Below, one piece after another: positions 8,578-17,140 of a DNA stretch of 64,000 bases. The position numbers and the translations under genes were made by a program. The notes beneath the pieces are model-generated. The model was not told where the DNA came from, did no database searches, and saw nothing but the letters and a program-made list of their open reading frames with translations. Position 1 is the stretch's first letter. Each line of letters begins with the position of its first letter. Source of the stretch: Flavobacterium selenitireducens. Its GTDB lineage: Bacteria; Bacteroidota; Bacteroidia; Flavobacteriales; Flavobacteriaceae. The stretch spans positions 98,840 to 162,839 of the forward strand of contig NZ_JAAVIY010000002.1 of the NCBI RefSeq assembly GCF_014748335.1. The letters run 5' to 3'.

Positions 8578-9744
8578 ATGAAAATCCTGAATCTTGTGTT
8601 TTTGCTGATGGCGAGTGTCGTGTTCGCACAGGAAAATCTTACGTTCGATCAACATCGGGAAATCGTCTCACCAGAAATCCACGGTGACAATTCGGTCACG
8701 TTCAGATTGCTTGCTCCCGATGCGAAAGAAGTCCGGATCGAATCTGATTTTTTGGCCGGTAACGGCTTCGGTAAAGGTGGCGCCGATCTCAAAAAAGGCA
8801 GCGATGGCGTCTGGAGTTACACTTCTGCTAAACTGGCATCCGAACTTTACAGCTATCACTTCGTCGTGGACGGCTTGCAATCGCTCGATCCCAACAATGC
8901 TTACCTGATTCGCGATGTGGCGACGATCGTCAACATTTTCCTTATCGGAAACGGGAAAGCCGACACCTATAAAACTCAGGATGTTCCTCACGGCACTGTC
9001 GCACGTCGCTGGTACGATTCCCCTACGTTGAAAGCCAACCGACGCATGACGGTTTACACGCCTCCCGGTTATGAAACGTCAAAGGAATCCTATCCCACAC
9101 TGTATCTGCTTCACGGAGCCGGCGGAGATGAGGAAGCCTGGATCGCCCTTGGACGCACGTCTCAAATTCTCGACAACCTGATCGCGCAACAAAAGGCAAA
9201 GCCGATGATTGTTGTCATGACGAACGGAAACGCCGGGCAAACTGCCGCTCCCGGAGAATCGTCAACGCCGATGACCAAACCGATTTTCCTGCAACCGGAC
9301 ATGTTTTCCGGCAACACAGAAAAAGCCTACCCTGATGTCGTAAAGTTCATCGAATCGAATTACCGTGTCAAAAAAGACAAAGCCAGCCGCGCGATCGCCG
9401 GGCTTTCGATGGGCGGCATGCACTCGCTGGTGATTTCAGCCAATAATCCCGGTATGTTCGACTATGTCGGCGTTTTCTCGTCGGCACAATTGCAGCCGAA
9501 AGACGCAAAAGCAGAAGCCTACGCGAATTTTGACCAAAAGCTCAAAACCCAGAAGGACAAAGGCTTTAAGTTGTATTGGATCGCGATCGGGAAAGACGAC
9601 TTCCTGTTCAGGCAATCGAATGAATTCCGTGCGAAACTGGACGCGATCGGTTTGAAATATACCTACAAAGAAACGGAAGGCGGTCACAGCTGGTCGAACT
9701 GGCGCGATTACCTGACGGAGTTCGCACCTAAATTATTCCGATAA
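8578..9744 (+). CDS. Secreted esterase (feruloyl/enterochelin-esterase-like alpha/beta hydrolase)
   Basis: This is a 388-residue secreted protein. The ATG at 8578 gives a signal peptide ending in VVFAQ. Residues about 35-125 form an E-set/CBM48-like domain of the kind that precedes esterase D-type hydrolases. The catalytic domain (about 140-388) has the nucleophile elbow GLSMGG with Ser277, a GKDDF acid candidate at Asp340/341, and His370 in ETEGGHSW. Relatives remove acyl or feruloyl groups from plant polysaccharides. Position next to a NUDIX-type regulator supports a role in carbohydrate use. An acyltransferase gene starts ten bases after its stop. Confidence 0.88.
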   Translation: MKILNLVFLLMASVVFAQENLTFDQHREIVSPEIHGDNSVTFRLLAPDAKEVRIESDFLAGNGFGKGGADLKKGSDGVWSYTSAKLASELYSYHFVVDGLQSLDPNNAYLIRDVATIVNIFLIGNGKADTYKTQDVPHGTVARRWYDSPTLKANRRMTVYTPPGYETSKESYPTLYLLHGAGGDEEAWIALGRTSQILDNLIAQQKAKPMIVVMTNGNAGQTAAPGESSTPMTKPIFLQPDMFSGNTEKAYPDVVKFIESNYRVKKDKASRAIAGLSMGGMHSLVISANNPGMFDYVGVFSSAQLQPKDAKAEAYANFDQKLKTQKDKGFKLYWIAIGKDDFLFRQSNEFRAKLDAIGLKYTYKETEGGHSWSNWRDYLTEFAPKLFR

Positions 9745-9753
9745 CACGCAAAC

Positions 9754-10890
9754 GTGACACATCCAAATTTTACGCAAGACACTGCTTCACTAAGCCCAGC
9801 CAAGCCGCATTTTCCCATTCTCGACGGGCTGCGCGGCGTCGCGGCCGTAATGGTCGTGATTTTCCACTTGTTCGAATCTCACGCGACGAGCCACCAGGAC
9901 CAGATCGTCAATCACGGTTATCTTGCCGTCGATTTCTTTTTTCTGCTTTCTGGATTTGTGATCGGCTATGCGTATGACGACCGCTGGGGCAAAATGACCG
10001 TCAGGGATTTCATCAAACGCCGGTTGATACGGTTACAGCCGATGGTCGTGATGGGCATGCTCATCGGTGGGATTCTGTTCTATTTCCAAGCTTCGGAATT
10101 GTGGCCGAACATAGCGCAAACACCGGTCTGGAAGATGGTTTTGGTGATGGTAATCGGAATGACGTTGATTCCGCTGCCGCTGTCGATGGACATTCGCGGC
10201 TGGACCGAAATGCATCCGCTCAACGGTCCGGGCTGGTCGCTGTTTTACGAGTATATCGCCAATATTTTATACGCTGTCGGCGTGCGTAAATTCTCAAATA
10301 CCGCGTTGGCACTCTTGGTTTTGGTAACCGGAACCGGGCTTGCGCATTACGTAGTCACAAGTCCCGGAGGCGACATCGTGGGCGGATGGGCGCTCACAGC
10401 CGACCAAATCTACATCGGATTCACAAGGATGTTGTTTCCGTTTTTCGCCGGACTGTTGCTGTTCCGCCTTGGGAAGCTTGGCCGCATTAAAAACGCCTTC
10501 GTTTGGTGCAGTTTGTCAATCATCGCAATCCTAGCTCTTCCAAGAATCGGAGGAAGCGAAAATCTTTGGCAAAATGGTTTGTACGAAGCGATTTGCATCA
10601 TCATCTTTTTTCCGCTTATCGTGTACTGGGGCGCGAGCGGAGAAATAAAATCGCAAATCGGGAAACGCATTTGCAAATTTACCGGCGCTATTTCGTATCC
10701 GCTTTACATTACGCATTATCCGTTGGTGTACTGCTATATGGCGTGGGTTTCCAAAACCAAAGCGACGCTTTCTCAAGGCGCGCCCTATATGGTATTGACG
10801 TTCGTCATTGCGGTAATTTTGGCGTTTGCCTGTCTGAAATGCTACGACGAACCGACCCGGAAATGGCTGCGTGCAAAATTCCAGAAATGA
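9754..10890 (+). CDS. Acyltransferase 3 family membrane protein (OafA/YrhL-like)
   Basis: This is a 378-residue integral membrane protein with about ten hydrophobic segments. The family signature DGLRGVAAVMVVIFHLFE (about 24-41) carries the conserved Arg and His. These enzymes O-acylate sugars or other envelope molecules. I chose the GTG at 9754 because no upstream start is free and the next ATG would delete the signature. It follows the esterase gene by nine bases, so one unit may encode both removal and addition of acyl groups; this link is inference. Confidence 0.85.
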   Translation: MTHPNFTQDTASLSPAKPHFPILDGLRGVAAVMVVIFHLFESHATSHQDQIVNHGYLAVDFFFLLSGFVIGYAYDDRWGKMTVRDFIKRRLIRLQPMVVMGMLIGGILFYFQASELWPNIAQTPVWKMVLVMVIGMTLIPLPLSMDIRGWTEMHPLNGPGWSLFYEYIANILYAVGVRKFSNTALALLVLVTGTGLAHYVVTSPGGDIVGGWALTADQIYIGFTRMLFPFFAGLLLFRLGKLGRIKNAFVWCSLSIIAILALPRIGGSENLWQNGLYEAICIIIFFPLIVYWGASGEIKSQIGKRICKFTGAISYPLYITHYPLVYCYMAWVSKTKATLSQGAPYMVLTFVIAVILAFACLKCYDEPTRKWLRAKFQK

Positions 10891-10967
10891 TTTGGGCGCC
10901 GCCGCGACGGGCGAAAATCAGGTAACACGGATTATTTGTGAAGTCGCGGCCGGGCTTTCGGCTTTAT

Positions 10968-11047
10968 CTTTTGGAAACCTCAAAGGTTTTGACCCGAGCC
11001 GAAAACAACCAATATAGGGCGAAATAAACCTTTGAGGTTTCCAAAAG
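10968..11047. repeat. Palindromic repeat, AACCTTTGAGGTTT family
   Basis: Two perfect 22-base inverted arms (10968-10989 and 11026-11047) surround a 36-base loop. Related hairpins with AACCT(T/C)..AGGTTTT arms occur at 36677-36749 and 57394-57426. The loop of the 36.7 kb copy (CCCGAGGCGTAGCCGAACTG) is echoed at about 12593-12612. Confidence 0.8.
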
Positions 11048-11110
11048 GATGCCGCCTCAATCCCTGGCGCTAACTCCAAAGACGCCACCTATCGATACTA
11101 TACTACTTGG

Positions 11111-12550
11111 TCAAAAGAACCAACTCGCCACGAAAATCGCCGCGATAACGCAAATCAGATCGACAAGCAACATCGCGCCTAACGTGTAACGTGTATTCTT
11201 GATTTTCACCGATCCGAAATACACCGCGATCACATAAAAAGTCGTTTCGGCGCTGCACTGGAAGATACAAACCAATCTTCCCGTAAACGAATCAGGGCCG
11301 GCCTGTCGCATCGCATCGATCATGAAGCCACGCGAGCCGCCCGATGAAAACGGTCGCAAAAGCGCCACGGGCAACGCATCGGTGATTTGCTTGGTCACAC
11401 CAATGTTCGAGAAGAAAATCGCGATCCAATTCGAAATGATCTCAAAAAGTCCGGAATTTCTGAACAGCGAAATCGCCACAAGCATGCCCAAAACATACGG
11501 AAATATTGTAATGCCGGTCTTGAGCCCGTTGTTGGCCCCGTTTACGAACGAATCGAAAATGGTAGTGTCGAGCGCGACGAACTTTTTCTCGTTGACAAAA
11601 GCGAAAACCAGCGTCACGCCAATGATTCCGATAAGCATGATGCCGGAAAGGTTGGAAGTGAACACATTTTTGCCAATCAAATCAAGGCTGTTCACATAAA
11701 ACAAAAGCCCGACTATCGCGGCGATTATCGTCATCAAAGCCGTAATCAACGACACGCTTTTGAAGTTGATGCGCTGCCTGATCCCGATGATCAAAAAGGC
11801 CGCAAGCGTGCCAATGAAAGACGTAATAATGCACGGCAACATAACATCTGCCGGATTCGTGGCGTTCTCTGCCGCACGATACCCGATGATCGACGTCGGA
11901 ATTAGCGTCAGGCCGGCCGCGTGCAAGCACATGAACATGATTTGGGCATCGCTGGCCTTGTCTTTTTCCGGATTGATTTCCTGCAGACTTTCCATGGCTT
12001 TGAGCCCAAATGGCGTCGCGGCAGAATCAAGGCCGAGGAAATTTGCAGCAAAATTCAACGTCATATACGAAATCGACGGGTGGTTTTTGGGAACCGTCGG
12101 GAAGACTTTTACGAATACCGGGCTGAGTTTTCGCGCCAATTTTTCTGCCGCTCCGGAATCGATGAGCAATTGCATGAGGCCACAAAAAAACGCGAGATAG
12201 GCGATAAGCGGAATAATGAGGTCGAGCACCGTGCTTTTGCAGGTTGGCAGCAAACCATCTGACTTTTGGACACCGCTGTAAATCTTGACCGTTTGGTTTT
12301 TGTAAGCGTACGTCGTGTCGAGATCCGTCGTGTCGCGGTCGATGGTAAAGGCTTTGTCGTCTGATTTTTGGATGCTGTCGCGAATGAACGCCGGCACTTC
12401 ATTGAGGTACTTTTCCCCGATTTGGATCGGGTCGTCTTTTTTGCCGTTGATGATGTAATCAAGACCGTAATTCTGGCCCAATACCAAACTGACAAGGATA
12501 AAAACGATGGACGATATGAAAATGGTGAGCCAGAACCTGCTTAAAACCAT
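11111..12550 (-). CDS. SpmA/SpmB-like fused nucleoside-recognition (Gate) membrane protein
   Basis: This is a 479-residue polytopic membrane protein. Two halves each resemble a nucleoside-recognition/Gate domain, matching the fused spore maturation SpmA-SpmB type found in non-sporulating Bacteroidota. Landmarks are the GLDSAATPFGLKAMESLQEIN stretch in the first half (near 170-190) and LLRPFSSGGSRGFMIDAM in the second (near 400). Hydrophobic segments cover most of the chain, and an extracytoplasmic loop of about 80 residues follows the first helix. Substrate and function are not established. It stands alone, followed upstream by repeats. Confidence 0.85.
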   Translation of the reverse strand: MVLSRFWLTIFISSIVFILVSLVLGQNYGLDYIINGKKDDPIQIGEKYLNEVPAFIRDSIQKSDDKAFTIDRDTTDLDTTYAYKNQTVKIYSGVQKSDGLLPTCKSTVLDLIIPLIAYLAFFCGLMQLLIDSGAAEKLARKLSPVFVKVFPTVPKNHPSISYMTLNFAANFLGLDSAATPFGLKAMESLQEINPEKDKASDAQIMFMCLHAAGLTLIPTSIIGYRAAENATNPADVMLPCIITSFIGTLAAFLIIGIRQRINFKSVSLITALMTIIAAIVGLLFYVNSLDLIGKNVFTSNLSGIMLIGIIGVTLVFAFVNEKKFVALDTTIFDSFVNGANNGLKTGITIFPYVLGMLVAISLFRNSGLFEIISNWIAIFFSNIGVTKQITDALPVALLRPFSSGGSRGFMIDAMRQAGPDSFTGRLVCIFQCSAETTFYVIAVYFGSVKIKNTRYTLGAMLLVDLICVIAAIFVASWFF

Positions 12551-12966
12551 GTCGATTAGATGATGAGATAATTAGAAAATGTGACAATTAGCGACCCGAG
12601 GCGCAGCCGAACTGGCCGAAGGCAATGACGCGATTAGCGAATGGAACAATTAGCTGCGGCCATTCTCTATCGGGCTAATTTAGTGAATTGTCGCGACAGA
12701 TCGCCGATTGGTTTTTCGGGTTCCGGAGCCTAGCCCCGATGCGAGCGGACAGCCTTTTGAAAAAACCTGCTTTTTTTGCGCGGCGATGACGGCGACCAGA
12801 GAAGCCGGAAGCGCCGCCTTGCAAAAATAGGTGGGTTTAAAAAAGCGGGCAGCGGGCAGCGGGAAAATGCTTCTTAAAAATACGATAATGTTGGCCGTTA
12901 CCGCCGTCAAAACGGGTCGGTTTGGAATCTTTGTCGTACTTTTGCGCAGATTCAATCTAAATAAGC
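12551..12966. other. Repeat-filled intergenic region before feoA
   Basis: No gene is visible in these 416 bases. About 12555-12655 is low-complexity with recurring TTAG and ATTAGCGA units plus a CCCGAGGCGCAGCCGAACTG segment shared with the loop of the 36.7 kb palindrome. A copy of the three-copy TAGCCCCGAT element follows at 12728-12873. A possible -7 box for feoA, TACTTTTG, lies at 12937-12944, but no TTG sits at the expected distance. Confidence 0.6.
12728..12873 (+). repeat. TAGCCCCGAT...GCGGACAGCGGGA element, copy 1
   Basis: The left end carries TAGCCCCGATGCGAGCGG. The right end carries GCGGGCAGCGGGAAAA. Between them lies a GC-rich hairpin around GGCGACCAGAGAAGCC (12791-12806). The same layout occurs in reverse orientation at 32560-32693 and 54481-54616. 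Confidence 0.78.
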
Positions 12967-13197
12967 TTGCAAACAACCGTCGACCGCCTCAAGAAAGGCG
13001 ACAGGGCCACCATTACTGGGATAGACGCCGATGCGCTTCCGCTCAAGCTGCTCGAAATGGGCTGCCTGCCGGGCAACAGCGTCGAACTCCTACAGATCGC
13101 ACCGCTCGGAGATCCTATGTATCTCGACATAAATGGTGCGCGGCTGGCGATTCGCAAGGAAACCGCAAAGCACATCTCGGTTGAGGTGACGTCGTAA
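12967..13197 (+). CDS. feoA: Ferrous iron transport protein A
   Basis: This 76-residue cytoplasmic SH3-like protein assists FeoB in Fe(II) uptake. The core reads LKKGDRATITGI, then LLEMGCLPGNSVELL and PLGDPMYLDINGARLAIRK, typical of FeoA. No ATG is available upstream of the conserved start, so the TTG at 12967 is the likely initiation codon. Starting at the first internal ATG would remove the first strands. The TAA at 13195-13197 directly abuts the feoB ATG. Confidence 0.9.
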   Translation: MQTTVDRLKKGDRATITGIDADALPLKLLEMGCLPGNSVELLQIAPLGDPMYLDINGARLAIRKETAKHISVEVTS

Positions 13198-15300
13198 ATG
13201 AGCAACGAAAATATCAATGTAGCGCTTATCGGAAACCCGAATGTGGGAAAAACCTCCGTATTCAATGCGCTCACGGGACTCAATCAGCAAGTTGGGAATT
13301 ATCCGGGCATCACGGTCGAGAAAAAAGTAGGATTTTGCAAACTTCCGAACCACGCGAAAGCGAACATTCTCGATTTGCCGGGGACGTACAGTCTCAACGC
13401 AAGTTCGATGGACGAAAATGTAGTAATCGAACTCCTGCTCAACAAAAACGACAAATTGTTCCCAGACGTGGCCGTTGTCGTAACCGATGTCGAAAACCTC
13501 AAGCGCAACCTGCTGCTTTTCACCCAGATCAAAGACCTCGAGATTCCAGTGATCCTTGCCATCAACATGGCCGATCGCATGGCCTACAAAGGCATCTCGC
13601 TCGATATTTCCCATCTCGAAGAACAACTCAACACGAAAATTGCGCTGATCAGTACGCGTAAAAAGCAAGGCATAGAGGAACTGAAACAGCTCATCATGTC
13701 CTATAAAAATCTTTCGACGGAACCTTGCCTCAATGCTTCGTCCATGGATCCCGACTATTTCGGCGGGTTGCGAAAGACTTTCCCGAACGAGCTCGTTTAT
13801 AAATTGTGGCTCGTGATTACCCAGGACGTGAATTTCCGCGGCATTGAGAAAAAGGAAATCCTGTCTGAGCACAGAAAGTCAGATTCCGAGCTCAAGCGCA
13901 TGCAGCAAAAGGAAACGATAAAGCGTTACCAATTCATAAACGACGTGCTCAAGGTCGGGCAAACGATCGACAAGGAATCGGCTCGTGATTTTGGGACGAA
14001 ACTCGATCGCATTCTGACGCATAAAGTTTGGGGCTATGCGATTTTCTTTGGTATACTGTTTTTGATTTTCCAAAGTATTTTCAGTTGGTCGGAGGTGCCG
14101 ATGGATCTCATCGATTCGGCTTTCGGATGGATGTCCACGGCCGTTCAGGAACACATGCCGCCGGGCGTGCTCACCGATTTGATTTCACAGGGCATCATTC
14201 CCGGAATAGGCGGGATCGTGATATTCATTCCCCAAATCGCATTCCTGTTCCTTTTCATTTCGGTACTCGAAGAAAGCGGTTATATGAGCCGCGTCGTGTT
14301 TTTGATGGACAAGATCATGAAGCGTTTCGGCCTTAGCGGAAAGAGCGTCGTGCCTTTGATTTCGGGCGTCGCCTGCGCCATTCCCGCGATTATGGCCACG
14401 CGCAATATCGAAAATTGGAAAGAACGCCTGATCACGATTTTGGTCACGCCGTTCACGACCTGCTCGGCCCGCTTGCCGGTTTATACAATCATCATTTCGC
14501 TTGTGATTCCGGATGAGCGCGTGCTCGGATTCCTCAACATACGCGGACTTATGCTCATGGCCTTGTATGCCGCCGGATTCCTGATGGCGATTTTTGCCGC
14601 TTACATCTTCAACAAGATTCTCAAGGTCACGTCCAAAACGTATTTTGTCGTCGAAATGCCGAATTACAAATTGCCATTGTTGCGCAACGTCGGGATCAAT
14701 GTTGTGGAGAAAACCAAGGCGTTCGTCGTCGGAGCCGGAAAGATCATCCTAGCGATTTCGATCGTGTTGTGGTTTCTCGCGTCTTACGGGCCGGGAGACG
14801 ACTTCAACAACGCCGATAAAATCGTGACGGCTCAAATTTCAAAGTCGGATGCAGCCGTTTCACAACAGGAACTCGATGGCCATATCGCGTCTTACAAACT
14901 CGAAAATTCCTATCTCGGAATTGCCGGGAAAGTCATAGAACCCGTGATAAAACCTTTGGGTTACGATTGGAAAATCGGGATTGCGGTGTTGAGTTCTTTC
15001 GCCGCGCGCGAAGTTTTTGTGGGGACGTTGGCCACGATTTATTCGGTGGGCGAAACCGACGAACAAGACCCGATACGCGAAAAAATGGCCGCTGAAAGAC
15101 GTCCTGACGGCTCCAAACTTTTCGATCTCCCCACCGGCATATCGCTTTTGCTGTTCTACGCCTTTGCCATGCAATGCGCCAGTACGCTGGCTATCGTGAA
15201 AAAGGAAACGAATTCCTGGAAATGGCCTGCGATACAGTTCGCGATCATGAGCGCCGTCGCCTACCTCGCCGCACTAACCGCTTACCAGTTTTTGCAATGA
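13198..15300 (+). CDS. feoB: Ferrous iron transporter FeoB
   Basis: This 700-residue inner-membrane protein imports Fe(II). The N-terminal G domain has G1 GNPNVGKTS (12-20), G3 DLPG (near 60) and G4 NMAD (near 124). A helical spacer reaches about 260, and the C-terminal half holds the membrane core. Within it, the two Gate regions contain the conserved cysteine motifs GVACAIPAIMATR and PFTTCSARLPVY. Length is usual for the family. It follows feoA with no gap and overlaps the small Cys-rich gene by four bases. Confidence 0.96.
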   Translation: MSNENINVALIGNPNVGKTSVFNALTGLNQQVGNYPGITVEKKVGFCKLPNHAKANILDLPGTYSLNASSMDENVVIELLLNKNDKLFPDVAVVVTDVENLKRNLLLFTQIKDLEIPVILAINMADRMAYKGISLDISHLEEQLNTKIALISTRKKQGIEELKQLIMSYKNLSTEPCLNASSMDPDYFGGLRKTFPNELVYKLWLVITQDVNFRGIEKKEILSEHRKSDSELKRMQQKETIKRYQFINDVLKVGQTIDKESARDFGTKLDRILTHKVWGYAIFFGILFLIFQSIFSWSEVPMDLIDSAFGWMSTAVQEHMPPGVLTDLISQGIIPGIGGIVIFIPQIAFLFLFISVLEESGYMSRVVFLMDKIMKRFGLSGKSVVPLISGVACAIPAIMATRNIENWKERLITILVTPFTTCSARLPVYTIIISLVIPDERVLGFLNIRGLMLMALYAAGFLMAIFAAYIFNKILKVTSKTYFVVEMPNYKLPLLRNVGINVVEKTKAFVVGAGKIILAISIVLWFLASYGPGDDFNNADKIVTAQISKSDAAVSQQELDGHIASYKLENSYLGIAGKVIEPVIKPLGYDWKIGIAVLSSFAAREVFVGTLATIYSVGETDEQDPIREKMAAERRPDGSKLFDLPTGISLLLFYAFAMQCASTLAIVKKETNSWKWPAIQFAIMSAVAYLAALTAYQFLQ

Positions 15301-15419
15301 TACAGGAACTCATCGCATTCGGGATTTTGGGTGTCGCCTTGTTGTATTTGGGGCGAAAGTTCTTTTACAAGAAAAAGAAAAATAACGACAATTGCGGCAC
15401 AGACTGCGGTTGCGGATGA
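15297..15419 (+). CDS. FeoB-associated Cys-rich membrane protein
   Basis: This is a 40-residue protein whose ATG overlaps the feoB TGA (ATGA). One membrane helix (about 3-20) is followed by a lysine-rich stretch and a C-terminal DNCGTDCGCG with three cysteines. This matches the FeoB-associated Cys-rich family, which takes the position of FeoC in many Bacteroidota and may bind iron or tune FeoB. Confidence 0.85.
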   Translation: MIQELIAFGILGVALLYLGRKFFYKKKKNNDNCGTDCGCG

Positions 15420-15510
15420 TAATTTGGGCGTGCCGGCGGCCGTCGAAAACTCGTGCCCGAACAATTTAACGCCAAGCCGCCGTCAGGCTGACCCGCTGCT
15501 ATCTTACATA

Positions 15511-15540
15511 AAAAAAGCCCGGAAAACCCGGGCTCTTTTT
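15511..15540. terminator. Bidirectional terminator between the feo and mnt operons
   Basis: A seven-base stem AGCCCGG/CCGGGCT with a short A-rich loop has T runs on both sides. It can end the feo operon on the plus strand and the operon coming from 19.0 kb on the minus strand. Confidence 0.85.
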
Positions 15541-15594
15541 ATGCAAGGATATCCGCTCGCATCCTTCACGCGAACGGTTTGGAAGATCTTGCTG

Positions 15595-16407
15595 TTACAA
15601 TTTCGAAACCGTGGCAGTAGTCGAAGATGTAGAAGTGCTTTTCATATCCATTTTCATCCCGGAAACTTCGATCGTCATATCCATGGTCATCGTTGCGCCG
15701 TTTTTCTTGATGTATTTGTCGGCAATAGAAACCTCTACTTTACCTGTTCCTGTTCCGGTAGCCGTCGCTTTGATGTCGGTAGCGTCGTTTTTGTCCATTG
15801 TAAGCGTTTGAGCGCTGTCAAAAAACCCTATCCCGTTCTCGACTTTGGTCAATTTGTAAGTTGACTTTATCGTGGCGCTCAATGTTCCCATTTGCCCAAG
15901 TGGGATTTGCAAAGGCGTCGTATCTTCGAAAGAATCGCCAATTGCCAACGCTTTTTTAGGGAAGTTGATTTGCTTGAGACCGCTTTCGAGCATAGTGTTG
16001 AGCATTGTTTTGATCTCGTCCGTGACGTTATCGCCCTTCACGGATTCCATGACGAACTTTCCTGAACCGTCGAACTTCCCGACGACGGTCATGCCGCTCG
16101 CAGGGCTTTTTTGTTCCATTGGCTGGCCGTTATAGGTTTGTTTTACGGTCACATCCCCGTATTTCAGTTCTACGGGAACGCTTCCGTCCGCAGCGGCCTT
16201 GGCAGTAGTCATGACAAACGGACCTTTTGTTTCCTGTAGGATCGTCATCGGGCCCTGGGTCGGGACGTCCATGTTGATGTTGTTGAGTGACACGGTTTCA
16301 AGCGTGTATTTTTTCAAAGGCTCAATCTTGATCTCAAACTGAGTTGCTTTTTGAGCCGATACAAGGCTCGTCGCCAAGAATGCGACCAAAGCGATGGTTT
16401 TTTTCAT
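15595..16407 (-). CDS. Secreted DUF6263-like protein, last gene of the Nramp-MntR operon
   Basis: This is a 270-residue protein; the ATG at 16407 starts a standard signal peptide ending SLVSAQ. The mature part is beta-rich with a repeated theme of short strands, including GKFDGSGKFVMESV in the middle and a Met/Thr/Ser-rich end. It resembles Bacteroidota secreted proteins grouped as DUF6263 (from memory). It lies 25 bases behind the metal regulator gene on the same strand and before the bidirectional terminator, so it is probably co-expressed with metal uptake. No metal-binding motif is obvious; Met is frequent near the C-terminus. Confidence 0.7.
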   Translation of the reverse strand: MKKTIALVAFLATSLVSAQKATQFEIKIEPLKKYTLETVSLNNINMDVPTQGPMTILQETKGPFVMTTAKAAADGSVPVELKYGDVTVKQTYNGQPMEQKSPASGMTVVGKFDGSGKFVMESVKGDNVTDEIKTMLNTMLESGLKQINFPKKALAIGDSFEDTTPLQIPLGQMGTLSATIKSTYKLTKVENGIGFFDSAQTLTMDKNDATDIKATATGTGTGKVEVSIADKYIKKNGATMTMDMTIEVSGMKMDMKSTSTSSTTATVSKL

Positions 16408-16432
16408 ATTGCTGATGTTTATGCGGGGCAAG

Positions 16433-17086
16433 TTACGTTTTTCGTACGAACAAATTCCCTGCAATTTTATTCGAGATGGTAAGTTCGGTCATATTGGTTT
16501 TGATGCGCAGCGATTGATCGAAACTTTCTTTAGAAAGCACTTCGATTCTCGTACCAAGCGATATGTTCTGTTTGTCGAGATATTGTAAAAATTCCGAAGA
16601 CGTGTCTTTCACGCCAACACAAACACCGGCTTGTCCCTGCTCGAGTTCAGAAAGCAACTGCTTGTCCACCTTTACGATGCGTCCCTTGGAATCGGGAATC
16701 GGGTCGCCGTGCGGATCTTCGGTCGGATTCCCTAGAAAATCGTCCAATCTGTCGATAAGCTGTTCCGATTGTATGTGCTCGAGCTGTTCGGCGATATCGT
16801 GTACTTCATCCCAGTTGAAATCGAGCTTTTCGACGAGGAAGACTTCCCAAAGCCGGTGTTTGCGAACGATCATCTTGGCGGCCAGCAAACCGCTTTCAGT
16901 AAGGGAAACACCTTGATATTTTTTGTAGCTCACGAGTTTTTTCTCGGCCAGTTTCTTGAGCATGTCCGTCACCGAGGATGCTTTCGTATCCATTTTCTCG
17001 GCGATGGCGTTCGTGCTCACGCCGCTGTCCGAAACACTTGTGAGATGGTAGATGGTTTTGAGGTAATTTTCTTCAGAAAAAGTCAT
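16433..17086 (-). CDS. mntR: DtxR/MntR-family metal-dependent repressor, Mn-type metal site
   Basis: This is a 217-residue regulator with an N-terminal winged helix (1-72), dimerisation/metal domain (73-135) and C-terminal FeoA-like SH3 domain (about 145-217). Alignment by eye to DtxR gives His77, Glu81, His96, Glu100, Glu103 and His104. The E-x-x-E-H at 100-104 corresponds to MntR Glu99/Glu102/His103, where iron regulators have Cys-x-x-Glu-His. However, the N-terminal MntR ligands Asp8 and Glu11 are Asn7 and Lys10 here, so the site is not classical. The gene follows the Nramp gene by 54 bases on the same strand. It probably represses that operon and the divergent receptor when metal is plentiful. 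Confidence 0.88.
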   Translation of the reverse strand: MTFSEENYLKTIYHLTSVSDSGVSTNAIAEKMDTKASSVTDMLKKLAEKKLVSYKKYQGVSLTESGLLAAKMIVRKHRLWEVFLVEKLDFNWDEVHDIAEQLEHIQSEQLIDRLDDFLGNPTEDPHGDPIPDSKGRIVKVDKQLLSELEQGQAGVCVGVKDTSSEFLQYLDKQNISLGTRIEVLSKESFDQSLRIKTNMTELTISNKIAGNLFVRKT

Positions 17087-17140
17087 AATAGTCTTAAAGC
17101 ATGATATCGTTTCGAAACGGACTCAATGAACAAGGGCAAC

